From assembly GCF_900106995.1 (NCBI RefSeq), contig NZ_FNOK01000006.1, positions 62,001-126,000 of the forward strand: DNA of 64,000 nt, in the 5' to 3' direction. The notes below the pieces were generated by a model, which was given only the letters and a program-made list of their open reading frames with translations, was not told the DNA's origin and ran no database searches. Positions 56,917 through 64,000 of the stretch are shown here, piece by piece. The DNA comes from Saccharopolyspora shandongensis. Its GTDB lineage: Bacteria > Actinomycetota > Actinomycetes > Mycobacteriales > Pseudonocardiaceae. A program made the translations under genes and the position numbers. Position 1 is the stretch's first letter; each line of letters starts with the position of its first letter.

Positions 56917-58467
56917 GTGACCACCGAACTGCTCACCGGCGCGCTCCTCGCCGACGGCACCGGAACACCCCTGCGGCCCGCCGAAATCCTCATCCAGGAC
57001 GACCGCATCACCGCCGTCGAACACCCCGGCACCCTCCCCGCCGACACACCCCGCCGCGACCTCACCGGACTCGTCCTCGCCCCCGGCTTCATCGACGTCC
57101 ACTCCCACGCCGACAACGCCCCGCTGCTCACCACCGACGACACCACCAAGATCCTGCAAGGCGTCACCACCGAAATCGTCGGCAACTGCGGCTTCAGCCT
57201 CGCACCACGCAGCACCCACAACGCCGACACCCTCGCCACCTTCCTGCAACGACTCTTCCCACCGCTGGACTTCACCTGGACCGGCTTCCACGACCTCTTC
57301 GCCGCCACCGACGCAGCCGGCTACGTCACCAACTACTGCCCCCTCATCGGCCACGGCACCCTCCGCATCGCCGCCCTCGGCATGGCAGACACCGCCCCCG
57401 ACGACAACGCCCTCCGCACCATGCGCACCGCCCTCGACGAAGGCATGACCGCCGGCGCCTTCGGCCTCTCCAGCGGCCTCATCTACCCACCCGCGGTCTT
57501 CTCCACCACCCGCGAACTCACCGCCGTCGCCGAAGCACTCGGCGGCACCGGCCTCTACGTCACGCACATGCGCGACGAAGGCGACGCCCTGCTCGAATCC
57601 ATCGACGAAGCGCTCCACATCGGCGCCACCGCGGGACGCACCCACCTGTCCCACCTCAAAGCCACCAAACCGGACAACTGGGGCAAGATGCGCCCCGCCC
57701 TCGACAAGATCGACCAAGCCCGCAACGCCGGCCACGACGTCGTCCAGGACGTCTACCCCTACACCGCGTCCTCCACCATGCTCACCGCCGTACTCCCCAC
57801 CCGGTACCTCGCCGGCACCGCCGAACAGACCCTCGCCCGCCTCCGCAGCAAAACCGGCCGCGACGACCTCGCCGCCACCATCGGCGAACGCACCGCATGG
57901 GACCGCATCCTCATCGCCACCACCGCCAGCCACCGCCACGAAGGCCGCACCATCGCCGAACTCGCCGCCCACCACGGCACCGAACCCGTCGACGCACTGA
58001 TCAAGATCCTGGTCGACGAACAACTCCGCGCCGCGATGATCAACTTCTCCATGCACGAGGACGACCTCGAACTCGCCATGACCGACCCGCACACCATGAT
58101 CGGCTCCGACGGCCTGCCACCCGGCACCGGAGGCAAACCCCACCCCCGGCTGACCGGCACCTTCCCCCGCGTCCTAGGCCGCTACACCCGCGAACGCGGC
58201 GTCCTGGCCCTCCCCGAAGCCATCCGCCGGATGACCTCGCTGCCCGCCCGGTGCTTCCGCATCCCGGACCGCGGCACGATCGCCCCCGGCCACATCGCCG
58301 ACCTGGTCGCCTTCGACGCCGACGCGGTCACCGACATCGGCGACTACCAGGACCCGATGCGCCCACCGGCCGGCATCCCCTGGGTCTGCCAAGCCGGCCG
58401 AACCGTCGTCGAGAACGGCGAATACACCGGCCCCCGCACCGGAATCCGCCTGACGCCGAAAGCCTGA
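56917..58467 (+). CDS. N-acyl-D-amino-acid deacylase family amidohydrolase
   Basis: A 516-residue zinc amidohydrolase. PGFIDVHSHAD near 56-66 gives two His, and NCGFSLAP the conserved Cys. His follow in YVTHMRDEGD and THLSHLKATK, and a late Asp in MIGSDGLPPGTG. These match D-aminoacylase/dihydroorotase-like enzymes. GTG at 56917, with a GCAGCCCGAG leader and no strong site. Substrate chirality cannot be inferred. A long hairpin follows the gene. Confidence 0.88.
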   Translation: MTTELLTGALLADGTGTPLRPAEILIQDDRITAVEHPGTLPADTPRRDLTGLVLAPGFIDVHSHADNAPLLTTDDTTKILQGVTTEIVGNCGFSLAPRSTHNADTLATFLQRLFPPLDFTWTGFHDLFAATDAAGYVTNYCPLIGHGTLRIAALGMADTAPDDNALRTMRTALDEGMTAGAFGLSSGLIYPPAVFSTTRELTAVAEALGGTGLYVTHMRDEGDALLESIDEALHIGATAGRTHLSHLKATKPDNWGKMRPALDKIDQARNAGHDVVQDVYPYTASSTMLTAVLPTRYLAGTAEQTLARLRSKTGRDDLAATIGERTAWDRILIATTASHRHEGRTIAELAAHHGTEPVDALIKILVDEQLRAAMINFSMHEDDLELAMTDPHTMIGSDGLPPGTGGKPHPRLTGTFPRVLGRYTRERGVLALPEAIRRMTSLPARCFRIPDRGTIAPGHIADLVAFDADAVTDIGDYQDPMRPPAGIPWVCQAGRTVVENGEYTGPRTGIRLTPKA

Positions 58468-58475
58468 CCCCACCC

Positions 58476-58522
58476 CCGCCACCGGCGACGGCTGTTCGCG
58501 AAACCGCCGTCGCCCGTGGCGG
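58476..58522 (+). terminator. Hairpin after the deacylase gene
   Basis: CCGCCACCGGCGACGGC (58476-58492) pairs with GCCGTCGCCCGTGGCGG (58506-58522) except one base pair. No T-tract is seen. Confidence 0.65.
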
Positions 58523-58707
58523 CGATCGACGACCTGAACGGCGAGGTGGCGCACTTCGCCCACACCCGCACGGAACCCGTTGTGCCACAAGACAAAGACT
58601 GGCGTGCGAATAATCGAAGCGTTCGCGCCTCAGCGCACGAGCTATTACCTCTCGGGCATGTCGTTCTTGGAACTCGACGGTCTGCTGCGCACTCCAGCTG
58701 GCCGCAG

Positions 58708-59181
58708 TCAACGCATCGGGAAGAGCGCCGCCAGGATGGTGCCGCTGAGGGCGATGCCGATCCCGATGGTCACTTCGCTGGCGGTATCGATGAGCGCGGC
58801 TCCGATGGTGGTGCGGTTCTCCGGCAGGCCGCGCATCACGTTGTTGCCTGCCACGACACCGACCACCCGCATGCCCACCGCGACGAGGACGAGAGCGACT
58901 GCGATCCAGACGTAGCCGAACCTGCCGAGTGCGGTGTAGACGGCGAGTCCGCACACGACCACGCCGGCGCTGAGCCCGGCTGCCGTGGTTAGGCCGACGC
59001 GCGTGATCAGAGGGCTGATGAGAGCACCGCCGGCGATCAGGACGACGACCTGGGGCAGCATCCCGATGGCCGCCTGGGCCGGTGTCCATCCCAGATCGAG
59101 CTGGAGTTGCAGTGTCACGAGGTAGCCGAGCCCGGCGGTCGCCAGTCCTGCCGCGGCTTTGAGCACCAGGCCGCTGGACAC
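58708..59181 (-). pseudogene. MFS transporter (DHA2-type), internal fragment
   Basis: 157 residues covering about the last five transmembrane helices of an EmrB/QacA-type transporter: LQLQLDLGWTPAQAAIGMLP, a motif-A-like ISPLITRVGLTT and GLPENRTTIGAALIDTASEV. The first nine helices are missing and the C-terminus ends abruptly (AALFPMR). Codon use and short length point to a relic. Confidence 0.7.
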
Positions 59182-59590
59182 CCATTGCAGGGTGGTCGTC
59201 GAGGCGGAGAGCTCGTGGCCGATGCCACGATCAGAACGCCGACCGCGTGCGGATCACCTGCCAGTCGTGGATGACGGAACACATGGCGATCACAGCGGCA
59301 AACGACGATTCCCCGGACGCCCCGAGCTCGCCGGCGGCATCGGAGAACCCAAATCTCCGCCCCCACAAGGGGAAACTCTCGCTGGTCTATGTGTTTTTGC
59401 CCGTGCACGGTAAGTCGATGTGCATGATCGTAGATTTAATTTCAATCTACACTGACATTATAGAAGTTAATATTCTACATGTACTCGTCCCGACCGGGCG
59501 ATTTCCGATCAGCGATCGCGGGTCGCCATGCGATCTCCCAACCCGAGAAGCACCATCAGGCAATAACTTCCGCTTCGAGAGGAGCCGGGC
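59182..59590. other. Gap with an AT-rich regulatory patch
   Basis: No gene is seen between 59182 and 59590. From 59428 to 59480 the DNA is markedly AT-rich and holds the first copy of a 33-bp element (59439-59471), then a TATTCT. It is the likely promoter of the peptide and PLP-enzyme genes. Confidence 0.5.
59439..59471 (+). repeat. AT-rich dyad element, copy 1
   Basis: It carries ATTTCA-N8-TGACAT followed by TATAGA. 27 of 33 bases match copy 2. Confidence 0.6.
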
Positions 59591-59752
59591 ATGACGCTCT
59601 CCGACCACTTCGCCGCCCCGCAGCAGCGAACCGCCTCCCCCACCCCGGACTTCGGAGAACTCCGTCTGCCCGCCCAGGACCGAGTGGAAACCACCCCCGC
59701 CGCGGACCACGACGACCACGACGAGAGCCATCTGATCCGCGGCTACGACTGA
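59591..59752 (+). CDS. 53-residue peptide gene, possible RiPP precursor
   Basis: A short gene with a clear GAGAGGAG ribosome site and normal codon use. The peptide starts MTLSDHFAAPQQRTASPTP and has DFGELRLPAQDRVE in the middle. It ends with an acidic His/Asp-rich stretch (AADHDDHDESH) and LIRGYD. It is 44 bases before a PLP enzyme and likely in its operon. Length, leader-like first half and a distinct tail would suit a ribosomal-peptide precursor, but no known class fits and no maturation enzyme of a known RiPP type is adjacent. Confidence 0.6.
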   Translation: MTLSDHFAAPQQRTASPTPDFGELRLPAQDRVETTPAADHDDHDESHLIRGYD

Positions 59753-59796
59753 CCGGCGCTTCTCCCCTCCCCCACCGGCCGTTACGCTCTGACAGC

Positions 59797-61008
59797 GTGG
59801 CAACCGATCTCTCGCTGGCCATCGGCCAGCGCTCGATGGGCAACCCGGACATCGCCTACCCGCTGTGGCCGCCGCTGACCGCCGGCTGCCCCACCACGAG
59901 CACCGACGAGATCGCCTACCCGGTCGAAGTCGACTACGACTACGACCGGGTCCCGCCAGGACTGTTCCAGCACGCGACCGGCACCGGCCTGGACCGCTGG
60001 GCACCGCTGCTGCCACCCCTGACCGCCCCGGGACTGGCCGAAGGCGGCACGCCGCTGGTGGAGATCGCCGACGGCGCATTCGTCAAGGACGAAGCGCGAA
60101 ACCCCACCTGGAGCCACAAGGACCGGCTGAACCGCTGCACGGTCAGCGCCGCCCTGGGCACAGGCGCCGACGGGATCGTCGTCGCATCGTCGGGGAACCA
60201 CGGCGCATCCGCCGCCGCGTACGCCACCCGCGCCGGGCTGAAGTGCGTCGTGCTCACCTCGGCCGAAACCCCGCCGGCTGTCACGTCGTTCCTGCGAGCC
60301 TACGGCGCGGTCGTGCTGACCGTGCCCACCGAAGCGCGCTGGCCGCTGCTGCGCCGGATCGTGGCCGAAACGGGCTTCCACCCGGTCAGCAACGTCACGA
60401 CGACGCACACCGGCCACGCCTTCGGCCCCGAGGGCTACAAAACCATCGCGTACGAGATCTTCATCGAACTCGGGGTTCCCGCAGCGGTGTTCGCGCCCAC
60501 CGGGTACGGCGAGCTGCTCTTCGGCGTGTGGAAGGGATTCGCCGAGCTCGTACGCCTCGGCGTAGCGACGACGACGCCGCGGATGTTCGCCTGCGAGGCC
60601 GCCGCAGGCGGTCCGCTGGCCCACTCCCTCGCCGAAGGACGCCCGGCGGCGGAGGTCGAAGTCGCTCAGACCGCCGCCTACGCGATCAACTCCAAGGTCA
60701 GCGGCTACCGACCGGTGGCGGCGATCCAGGCCAGCGACGGGCGCGCACTGCTGGTGGACGACGCGGAAATGGCGCGGGCGCAACACGATCTGGCCCGCGC
60801 GGGCCTGTGGTACGAGATGTCCGCGGCCGCCGGGCTGGCCGGCTTCCGCCAGGTACGCGACCAGGAGGAGTTCGACGGCCCAGTGGTGTGCATCGCCACC
60901 TCCAGCGGGTTCAAGGACATCGGCGTCGGGGCAAGGGGGCCCGAACCGACCGATCCGCACTGGGACGTGGTGCGCCGGCACCTGCGATCGTCCGGCATCG
61001 CATGCTGA
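59797..61008 (+). CDS. PLP-dependent enzyme (threonine-synthase/cysteine-synthase fold)
   Basis: A 403-residue fold-type II PLP enzyme. The cofactor Lys is in NPTWSHKDRLNRCTVS near 108-123, the phosphate/substrate loop in ASSGNHGASAAAYATRAG, and a Gly-rich loop in APTGYGELLFGVW. It resembles threonine synthase-like proteins without the N-terminal threonine-synthase extension. The substrate is open: beta-replacement or elimination on an O-phospho- or acyl-amino acid are possible. GTG at 59797; ATG at 59836 is an alternative. Confidence 0.85.
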   Translation: MATDLSLAIGQRSMGNPDIAYPLWPPLTAGCPTTSTDEIAYPVEVDYDYDRVPPGLFQHATGTGLDRWAPLLPPLTAPGLAEGGTPLVEIADGAFVKDEARNPTWSHKDRLNRCTVSAALGTGADGIVVASSGNHGASAAAYATRAGLKCVVLTSAETPPAVTSFLRAYGAVVLTVPTEARWPLLRRIVAETGFHPVSNVTTTHTGHAFGPEGYKTIAYEIFIELGVPAAVFAPTGYGELLFGVWKGFAELVRLGVATTTPRMFACEAAAGGPLAHSLAEGRPAAEVEVAQTAAYAINSKVSGYRPVAAIQASDGRALLVDDAEMARAQHDLARAGLWYEMSAAAGLAGFRQVRDQEEFDGPVVCIATSSGFKDIGVGARGPEPTDPHWDVVRRHLRSSGIAC

Positions 61009-61035
61009 ACCGCGCATCCACAGTGGATCGCCCGC

Positions 61036-61563
61036 TCAGCGGCGGAACTCGTAGATCGCGCTGACACCCGCGTCCGACGGATCATCGGACTCCAGATCAC
61101 GCTCCTCGACCAGTTCGAACCCCGCCCGCTCCAGCGCCCGCCGGGACGCCTGGTTGTCCGCCTGCGGCACCGCGACGATCGCCTCGACGTCGTCGTAGAG
61201 GCCGAACACCAGACCCGTGAACGCCCCGATCGCCGACGAGCCGATCCCGAGCCCGCACCGGCCGGGCATCCCGATCAGGTAGTCGACCCCGGCCGCCGCC
61301 GGGATCCCCACGAGCGCGTCCCACTCCGGTTCGTCCGCCATCCGGTAGCACTGGACCATCCCGACCCGCTCGCCCGCCACGTTGATCACGAAGCAGCGTG
61401 CCGGATCCACCCCGTCCACGGACGGCCCGTACTCCTGCTCCACCAGGTCCGCGGTCGGCTCCGCACCGCGCCACCACTCCCGCACGTGCGGGGCCGACAA
61501 CCAGCTCCGCAGCAACCCGAAATCCCGCCGTGACAACGGATCGAAACGCACCGACCCGACCAT
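61036..61563 (-). CDS. GNAT acetyltransferase (AAC(6')-like)
   Basis: A 175-residue acetyltransferase of the type including aminoglycoside 6'-acetyltransferases: LRSWLSAPHVREWWRGAEPT, then ARCFVINVAGERVGMVQCYR and AAGVDYLIGMPGRCGLGIGSSAIG for acetyl-CoA. ATG at 61563 has GAGGAG upstream. Resistance is possible, but many relatives have other substrates. It converges on the PLP gene. Confidence 0.78.
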   Translation of the reverse strand: MVGSVRFDPLSRRDFGLLRSWLSAPHVREWWRGAEPTADLVEQEYGPSVDGVDPARCFVINVAGERVGMVQCYRMADEPEWDALVGIPAAAGVDYLIGMPGRCGLGIGSSAIGAFTGLVFGLYDDVEAIVAVPQADNQASRRALERAGFELVEERDLESDDPSDAGVSAIYEFRR

Positions 61564-61671
61564 TCCCACTCCTCGATTCACGAAAACCATTGCTGAGCAA
61601 GGTTAGAGACGTCTGCGCCGGCTTCCTAGCGGTTTTCTGGCAGGCAGCGCTGGGTGCGGTCGCCGTGCTTT

Positions 61672-61704
61672 ATTTCATTCAACACTGAAATAATAGATTT
61701 TAAT
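61672..61704 (+). repeat. AT-rich dyad element, copy 2
   Basis: ATTTCATTCAACACTGAAAT is a perfect 6-base inverted pair (ATTTCA, TGAAAT) around an 8-base spacer. It lies directly before the LLM gene. Confidence 0.65.
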
Positions 61705-61770
61705 GACATGGAACGTTCGCCCAGTGCTGAACTCCTGGTGATCGCCCAAGGCATGCCGCAGCATGACCCC

Positions 61771-62721
61771 ATGACCGACTTCCGCTTCTCCTACAACATC
61801 TTCGGCCTGGAAGAGCCTCCGGCCTTCGCCGAGACCTGCCGCCGCGCCGAGCGGTACGGCTACGACGCGGTGTTCGCCGCCGACCACCTCGGCCTCGCAT
61901 CCCCCTTCCCCACCCTCGTGGCCGCCGCGCAGGCCACCGAACGGCTCCGGGTCGGCACCCTCGTGCTCAACGCGCCGTTCTGGAACCCGGCGTTGCTGGC
62001 CCGCGAGATCGCCACCACGGACGTCCTCACCGGCGGACGCCTGGAAGTCGGCCTCGGCGCCGGCCACATGAAGTGGGAGTTCGACGAGGCGGGCATCGAG
62101 TGGGAATCGTTCGGCAGTCGCGCCGAAAGGCTGCGGGCGACCATCGACGAGCTCGGCCGCCTGTTCGCCGCGGACGGCTACGAACAGCAGGCGGCCATGC
62201 GCGAGAACTTCGACATCCCGGTCCTGCGCCCCGTGCAGCGCTCCGGCTTCGGCGGCTACGGACCACCGCTGATCGTCGGCGGCACCGGCGACCGGATCCT
62301 GCAGATCGCCGCCGAAACGGCGGACGTCGTCGGCATCGCCGGGGCATTCCAGGTCAAGGGGCAACCGCCGGGAACGCTGCGCATCGGCACGGCGGCCGAG
62401 GCCGACGAACGGGTCCGCTACGCCCGCGAACGCGCCGGAGATCGCGCCGATCGCGTGCAGTGGCACGCCCTGGTGCAGTTGGTCGTGATCACCGATGACC
62501 GGGCGGTCGCCGCCGAGAAGCTGCTGGAGCGGTTCGGGTCGATGATGACCGCCGACGAGCTCCTGGAAACCCCGTTCGCCTTCATCGGCAGCGTCGAGCA
62601 GATCGCCGACCAAGTGCTGCGCAACCGCGAGCGCTACGGCTTCACCTACTACACCGTCCACGGCCCGTACATGGACGCCTTCGCACCGGTTATCGAGCGA
62701 GTCCGCTCGGCGACCAGCTGA
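61771..62721 (+). CDS. LLM-class F420-dependent oxidoreductase
   Basis: A 316-residue luciferase-like TIM-barrel protein. The family core is FVETC-type AFAETCRRAERYGYDAVFAADHLG, then RLRVGTLVLNAPFWNPALLA and DVLTGGRLEVGLGAGHMKWE, and VGGTGDRILQIAAE. This is the TIGR03621-like subgroup of F420-using enzymes. MTDFRFSYN at 61771 is the conserved start; ATG at 61708 directly after the dyad element is in frame and could give a leaderless product with 21 extra residues. The substrate is unknown. Confidence 0.85.
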   Translation: MTDFRFSYNIFGLEEPPAFAETCRRAERYGYDAVFAADHLGLASPFPTLVAAAQATERLRVGTLVLNAPFWNPALLAREIATTDVLTGGRLEVGLGAGHMKWEFDEAGIEWESFGSRAERLRATIDELGRLFAADGYEQQAAMRENFDIPVLRPVQRSGFGGYGPPLIVGGTGDRILQIAAETADVVGIAGAFQVKGQPPGTLRIGTAAEADERVRYARERAGDRADRVQWHALVQLVVITDDRAVAAEKLLERFGSMMTADELLETPFAFIGSVEQIADQVLRNRERYGFTYYTVHGPYMDAFAPVIERVRSATS

Positions 62722-62791
62722 GCGGACTCGTGCGGCGAAGCTCGTAACCGGCCGCTCCTCTTGCCTCTGTGCTGGGTGGGATCGGAGGTCG

Positions 62792-62824
62792 ATTTCATTT
62801 AACACTGAAAAGATAGATCTAATC
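62792..62824 (+). repeat. AT-rich dyad element, copy 3
   Basis: ATTTCATTTAACACTGAAAA, 26 of 33 bases the same as copy 2. It lies between the LLM gene and the end of the convergent tetR gene, so no gene starts just downstream on the plus strand. Confidence 0.6.
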
Positions 62825-62861
62825 TAAAATTTTTAATCGTGGCATCCCCCACATACTCTCT

Positions 62862-62874
62862 GACACTGAGTGCC
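62862..62874. promoter_or_regulatory. Second TetR-operator-like dyad
   Basis: GACACTGAGTGCC resembles the operator at 63661 (11 of 13 bases). It is beyond the 3' end of tetR, so its role is unclear. Confidence 0.4.
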
Positions 62875-62883
62875 GAACTACCG

Positions 62884-63627
62884 CTAGCGGATGTCCCGCA
62901 GCGCCTCTTCGAGATGCTTGAGGACAACGCCCGCAGGCGCCGCGGTGCGCACCACGCCCACCACGACGCTCTCCCCCGCGTCGACGGCGGAATCGTCGCG
63001 ACCCCACTGCCCCGACATCGCGACCGTCACCTGCTGCAGGGCTTCGCGCAGCAGCGCCTTCGCCTCCAGCTCTCCCCCGCTCTTCAGCCACTGGCGGAGC
63101 ACGTGGTTGTGCGCGGCGACCACCGCCGAGGCCACCACCGCGGCGCGCAGGTCGCCGCCCGGCTCGCCCGCGTAGCGGCCGCGCAGGTAGCGCGCGAACA
63201 CCCGCTGGTAGCGATCGATGCTGGCGATCTCCTTGTCCCGCAACGCGGAAACCTCTCGGGTCAGCTCGAAGCGCTTCAGCGACACCTCCGGCTCCGCCAG
63301 GTACATCTCCAGCACCACCTCGGCGGTCCGCCCGAGCACCGCGAGCGGATCGGCCGCCGGGTCGGCGGCCGCCAACAGTTCGACCACCTCCGCCAGCCGC
63401 TCGTCGTGACCGGGGAAGACGACGTCCTCCTTGGACCGGAAGTACCGGAAGAAGGTGCGCCGGCCGACGCCCGCCGCTTCGGCGATCTGGTCCACAGTGG
63501 TCGCTTCGAAGCCCTGCTCGCCGAACAGCCCCATCGCGGCCAGTGCCAGGGAGCTGCGCACCCGCCGGCGGCCGTGCGGGGTGCGGCCGGAACGGGTTCT
63601 GGGCGCCGGAGTCGCTGCCTCGGACAT
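62884..63627 (-). CDS. TetR-family regulator
   Basis: A 247-residue TetR protein with helix-turn-helix TTVDQIAEAAGVGRRTFFRYFRSKEDVVFP near 43-72. The C-terminal ligand domain is of the kind found next to acyl-CoA dehydrogenase genes. ATG at 63627. The 13-bp dyad GGCACTCAGTGCC at 63661 in the divergent promoter is its probable operator, so it should repress the acyl-CoA dehydrogenase and itself. A near-copy of the dyad is downstream of the tetR stop at 62862. Confidence 0.87.
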   Translation of the reverse strand: MSEAATPAPRTRSGRTPHGRRRVRSSLALAAMGLFGEQGFEATTVDQIAEAAGVGRRTFFRYFRSKEDVVFPGHDERLAEVVELLAAADPAADPLAVLGRTAEVVLEMYLAEPEVSLKRFELTREVSALRDKEIASIDRYQRVFARYLRGRYAGEPGGDLRAAVVASAVVAAHNHVLRQWLKSGGELEAKALLREALQQVTVAMSGQWGRDDSAVDAGESVVVGVVRTAAPAGVVLKHLEEALRDIR

Positions 63628-63660
63628 GGCCGGAATATAGCACCGGCCACGATTGCTAGT

Positions 63661-63673
63661 GGCACTCAGTGCC
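63661..63673. promoter_or_regulatory. TetR operator in the divergent promoter
   Basis: GGCACTCAGTGCC is a perfect 6+1+6 dyad located 34 bases upstream of tetR and 88 bases before the acyl-CoA dehydrogenase start. Confidence 0.7.
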
Positions 63674-63760
63674 GTTACGATGGCGGCACGAACAGGGGTC
63701 CGCTGGGGCGGACCGCGAGGACTACCCCGGCCGGGGCGCCGGGGAACTAGGAGGCATCCG

Positions 63761-64000
63761 GTGGACCCGAGCTTCGGCACCTACCAGCTGGCCGAGGAGC
63801 ACGAAGCACTGCGCGAGGCGGTGCGTGCCCTGGCCGAGAAGGAGATCGCGCCGCACGCGGCCGAGGTGGACGAGCAGGAGCGGTACCCGCGCGAGGCGCG
63901 CGACGCTCTGACGAAGGCCGGCTTCGCCGCCGTGCACGTACCGGAGGTCTACGACGGGCAGGGCGCCGACTCGGTCGCCACCTGCATCGTGATCGAGGAG
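63761..64000 (+). CDS. Acyl-CoA dehydrogenase, N-terminal part (cut by window edge)
   Basis: The 80 visible residues match the N-terminal helical domain of acyl-CoA dehydrogenases: LAEEHEALREAVRALAEKEIAPHAAEVDE, then RDALTKAGFAAVHVPEVYDG with the conserved Pro-Glu-x-Tyr-Gly turn. The catalytic Glu and FAD sites lie outside. A GTG start at 63761 follows AGGAGG. It oxidises an acyl-CoA in a fatty-acid or related pathway, controlled by the divergent TetR. Confidence 0.9.
   Translation, partial: MDPSFGTYQLAEEHEALREAVRALAEKEIAPHAAEVDEQERYPREARDALTKAGFAAVHVPEVYDGQGADSVATCIVIEE

Noticed and set aside
59428-62830. The AT-rich repeats as a CRISPR array
   Set aside because: Only three imperfect copies more than 1 kb apart, with genes between them.

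Overview
The window is high-GC DNA with many GTG/TTG starts, GTGA/ATGA gene overlaps, two ECF sigma factors with C-terminal extensions, F420-type luciferase-like enzymes and WXG100 proteins. This points to a mycelial actinomycete. The gene content (a DUF5703 gene close to uppP and an MSMEG_4193-like phosphatase) suggests Pseudonocardiaceae, possibly Saccharopolyspora. The genus is an inference and was not tested.

Positions 1-22,100 are an accessory, recombination-scarred region. It opens with a cut tyrosine-recombinase gene, followed by single housekeeping genes: mug, an alpha/beta hydrolase and a metallo-beta-lactamase-fold hydrolase. A Tn3-family transposase gene is split. Its 5' end lies at 3942-4334 and the rest, frameshifted and internally deleted, at 11680-13543. 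The 7.3 kb between them carries a cargo block: NDH-2-like oxidoreductase, cytochrome P450, ferredoxin, ECF41/SigJ-type sigma factor and a rifampicin monooxygenase (rox) whose 5' end comes from another gene. A second Tn3 transposase relic and a decapitated hydrolase follow. A complete Tn554-like element (15680-19714) then sits in a tyrosine-integrase gene. It has three genes, 11-bp terminal inverted repeats and a 6-bp core sequence on both sides. A transposase-MarR chimera, acetyltransferases and a RidA stub close the region.

Positions 22,600-38,800 look more chromosomal. They hold argG with a candidate ArgR/leaderless promoter, two membrane proteins, an ABC ATPase behind a candidate ykkC-class riboswitch, and the methionine-salvage operon mtnA-mtnC-mtnB-mtnD with a clear terminator. 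Then come DinB-like and hydrolase genes, a GntR-TetR hybrid regulator with paired palindromic operators, a DUF2306 protein, an MFS exporter, and a YCII (DGPF) protein overlapping an ECF42-type sigma factor.

Positions 38,796-43,510 form the most unusual unit. A 1358-residue STAND NTPase with TPR-like repeats is divergent from a 151-residue helical protein. Short hydrophobic/glycine motifs at the NTPase N-terminus and the small protein's C-terminus resemble each other, as in NLR-type amyloid-signalling pairs.

Positions 43,500-64,000 carry a glycosyltransferase and a methionine aminopeptidase separated from an XRE regulator by a WXG100 module lying between two identical 15-bp sequences. Beyond these are two wall/membrane proteins, a histidine phosphatase, uppP, an aldo/keto reductase, a lipoprotein, a lipoate-protein ligase and an N-acyl-amino-acid deacylase. 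The last stretch has an AT-rich dyad element present three times, a 53-residue peptide gene next to a PLP enzyme, an LLM flavin enzyme, a TetR regulator and the start of an acyl-CoA dehydrogenase. No tRNA, rRNA or CRISPR array was seen.
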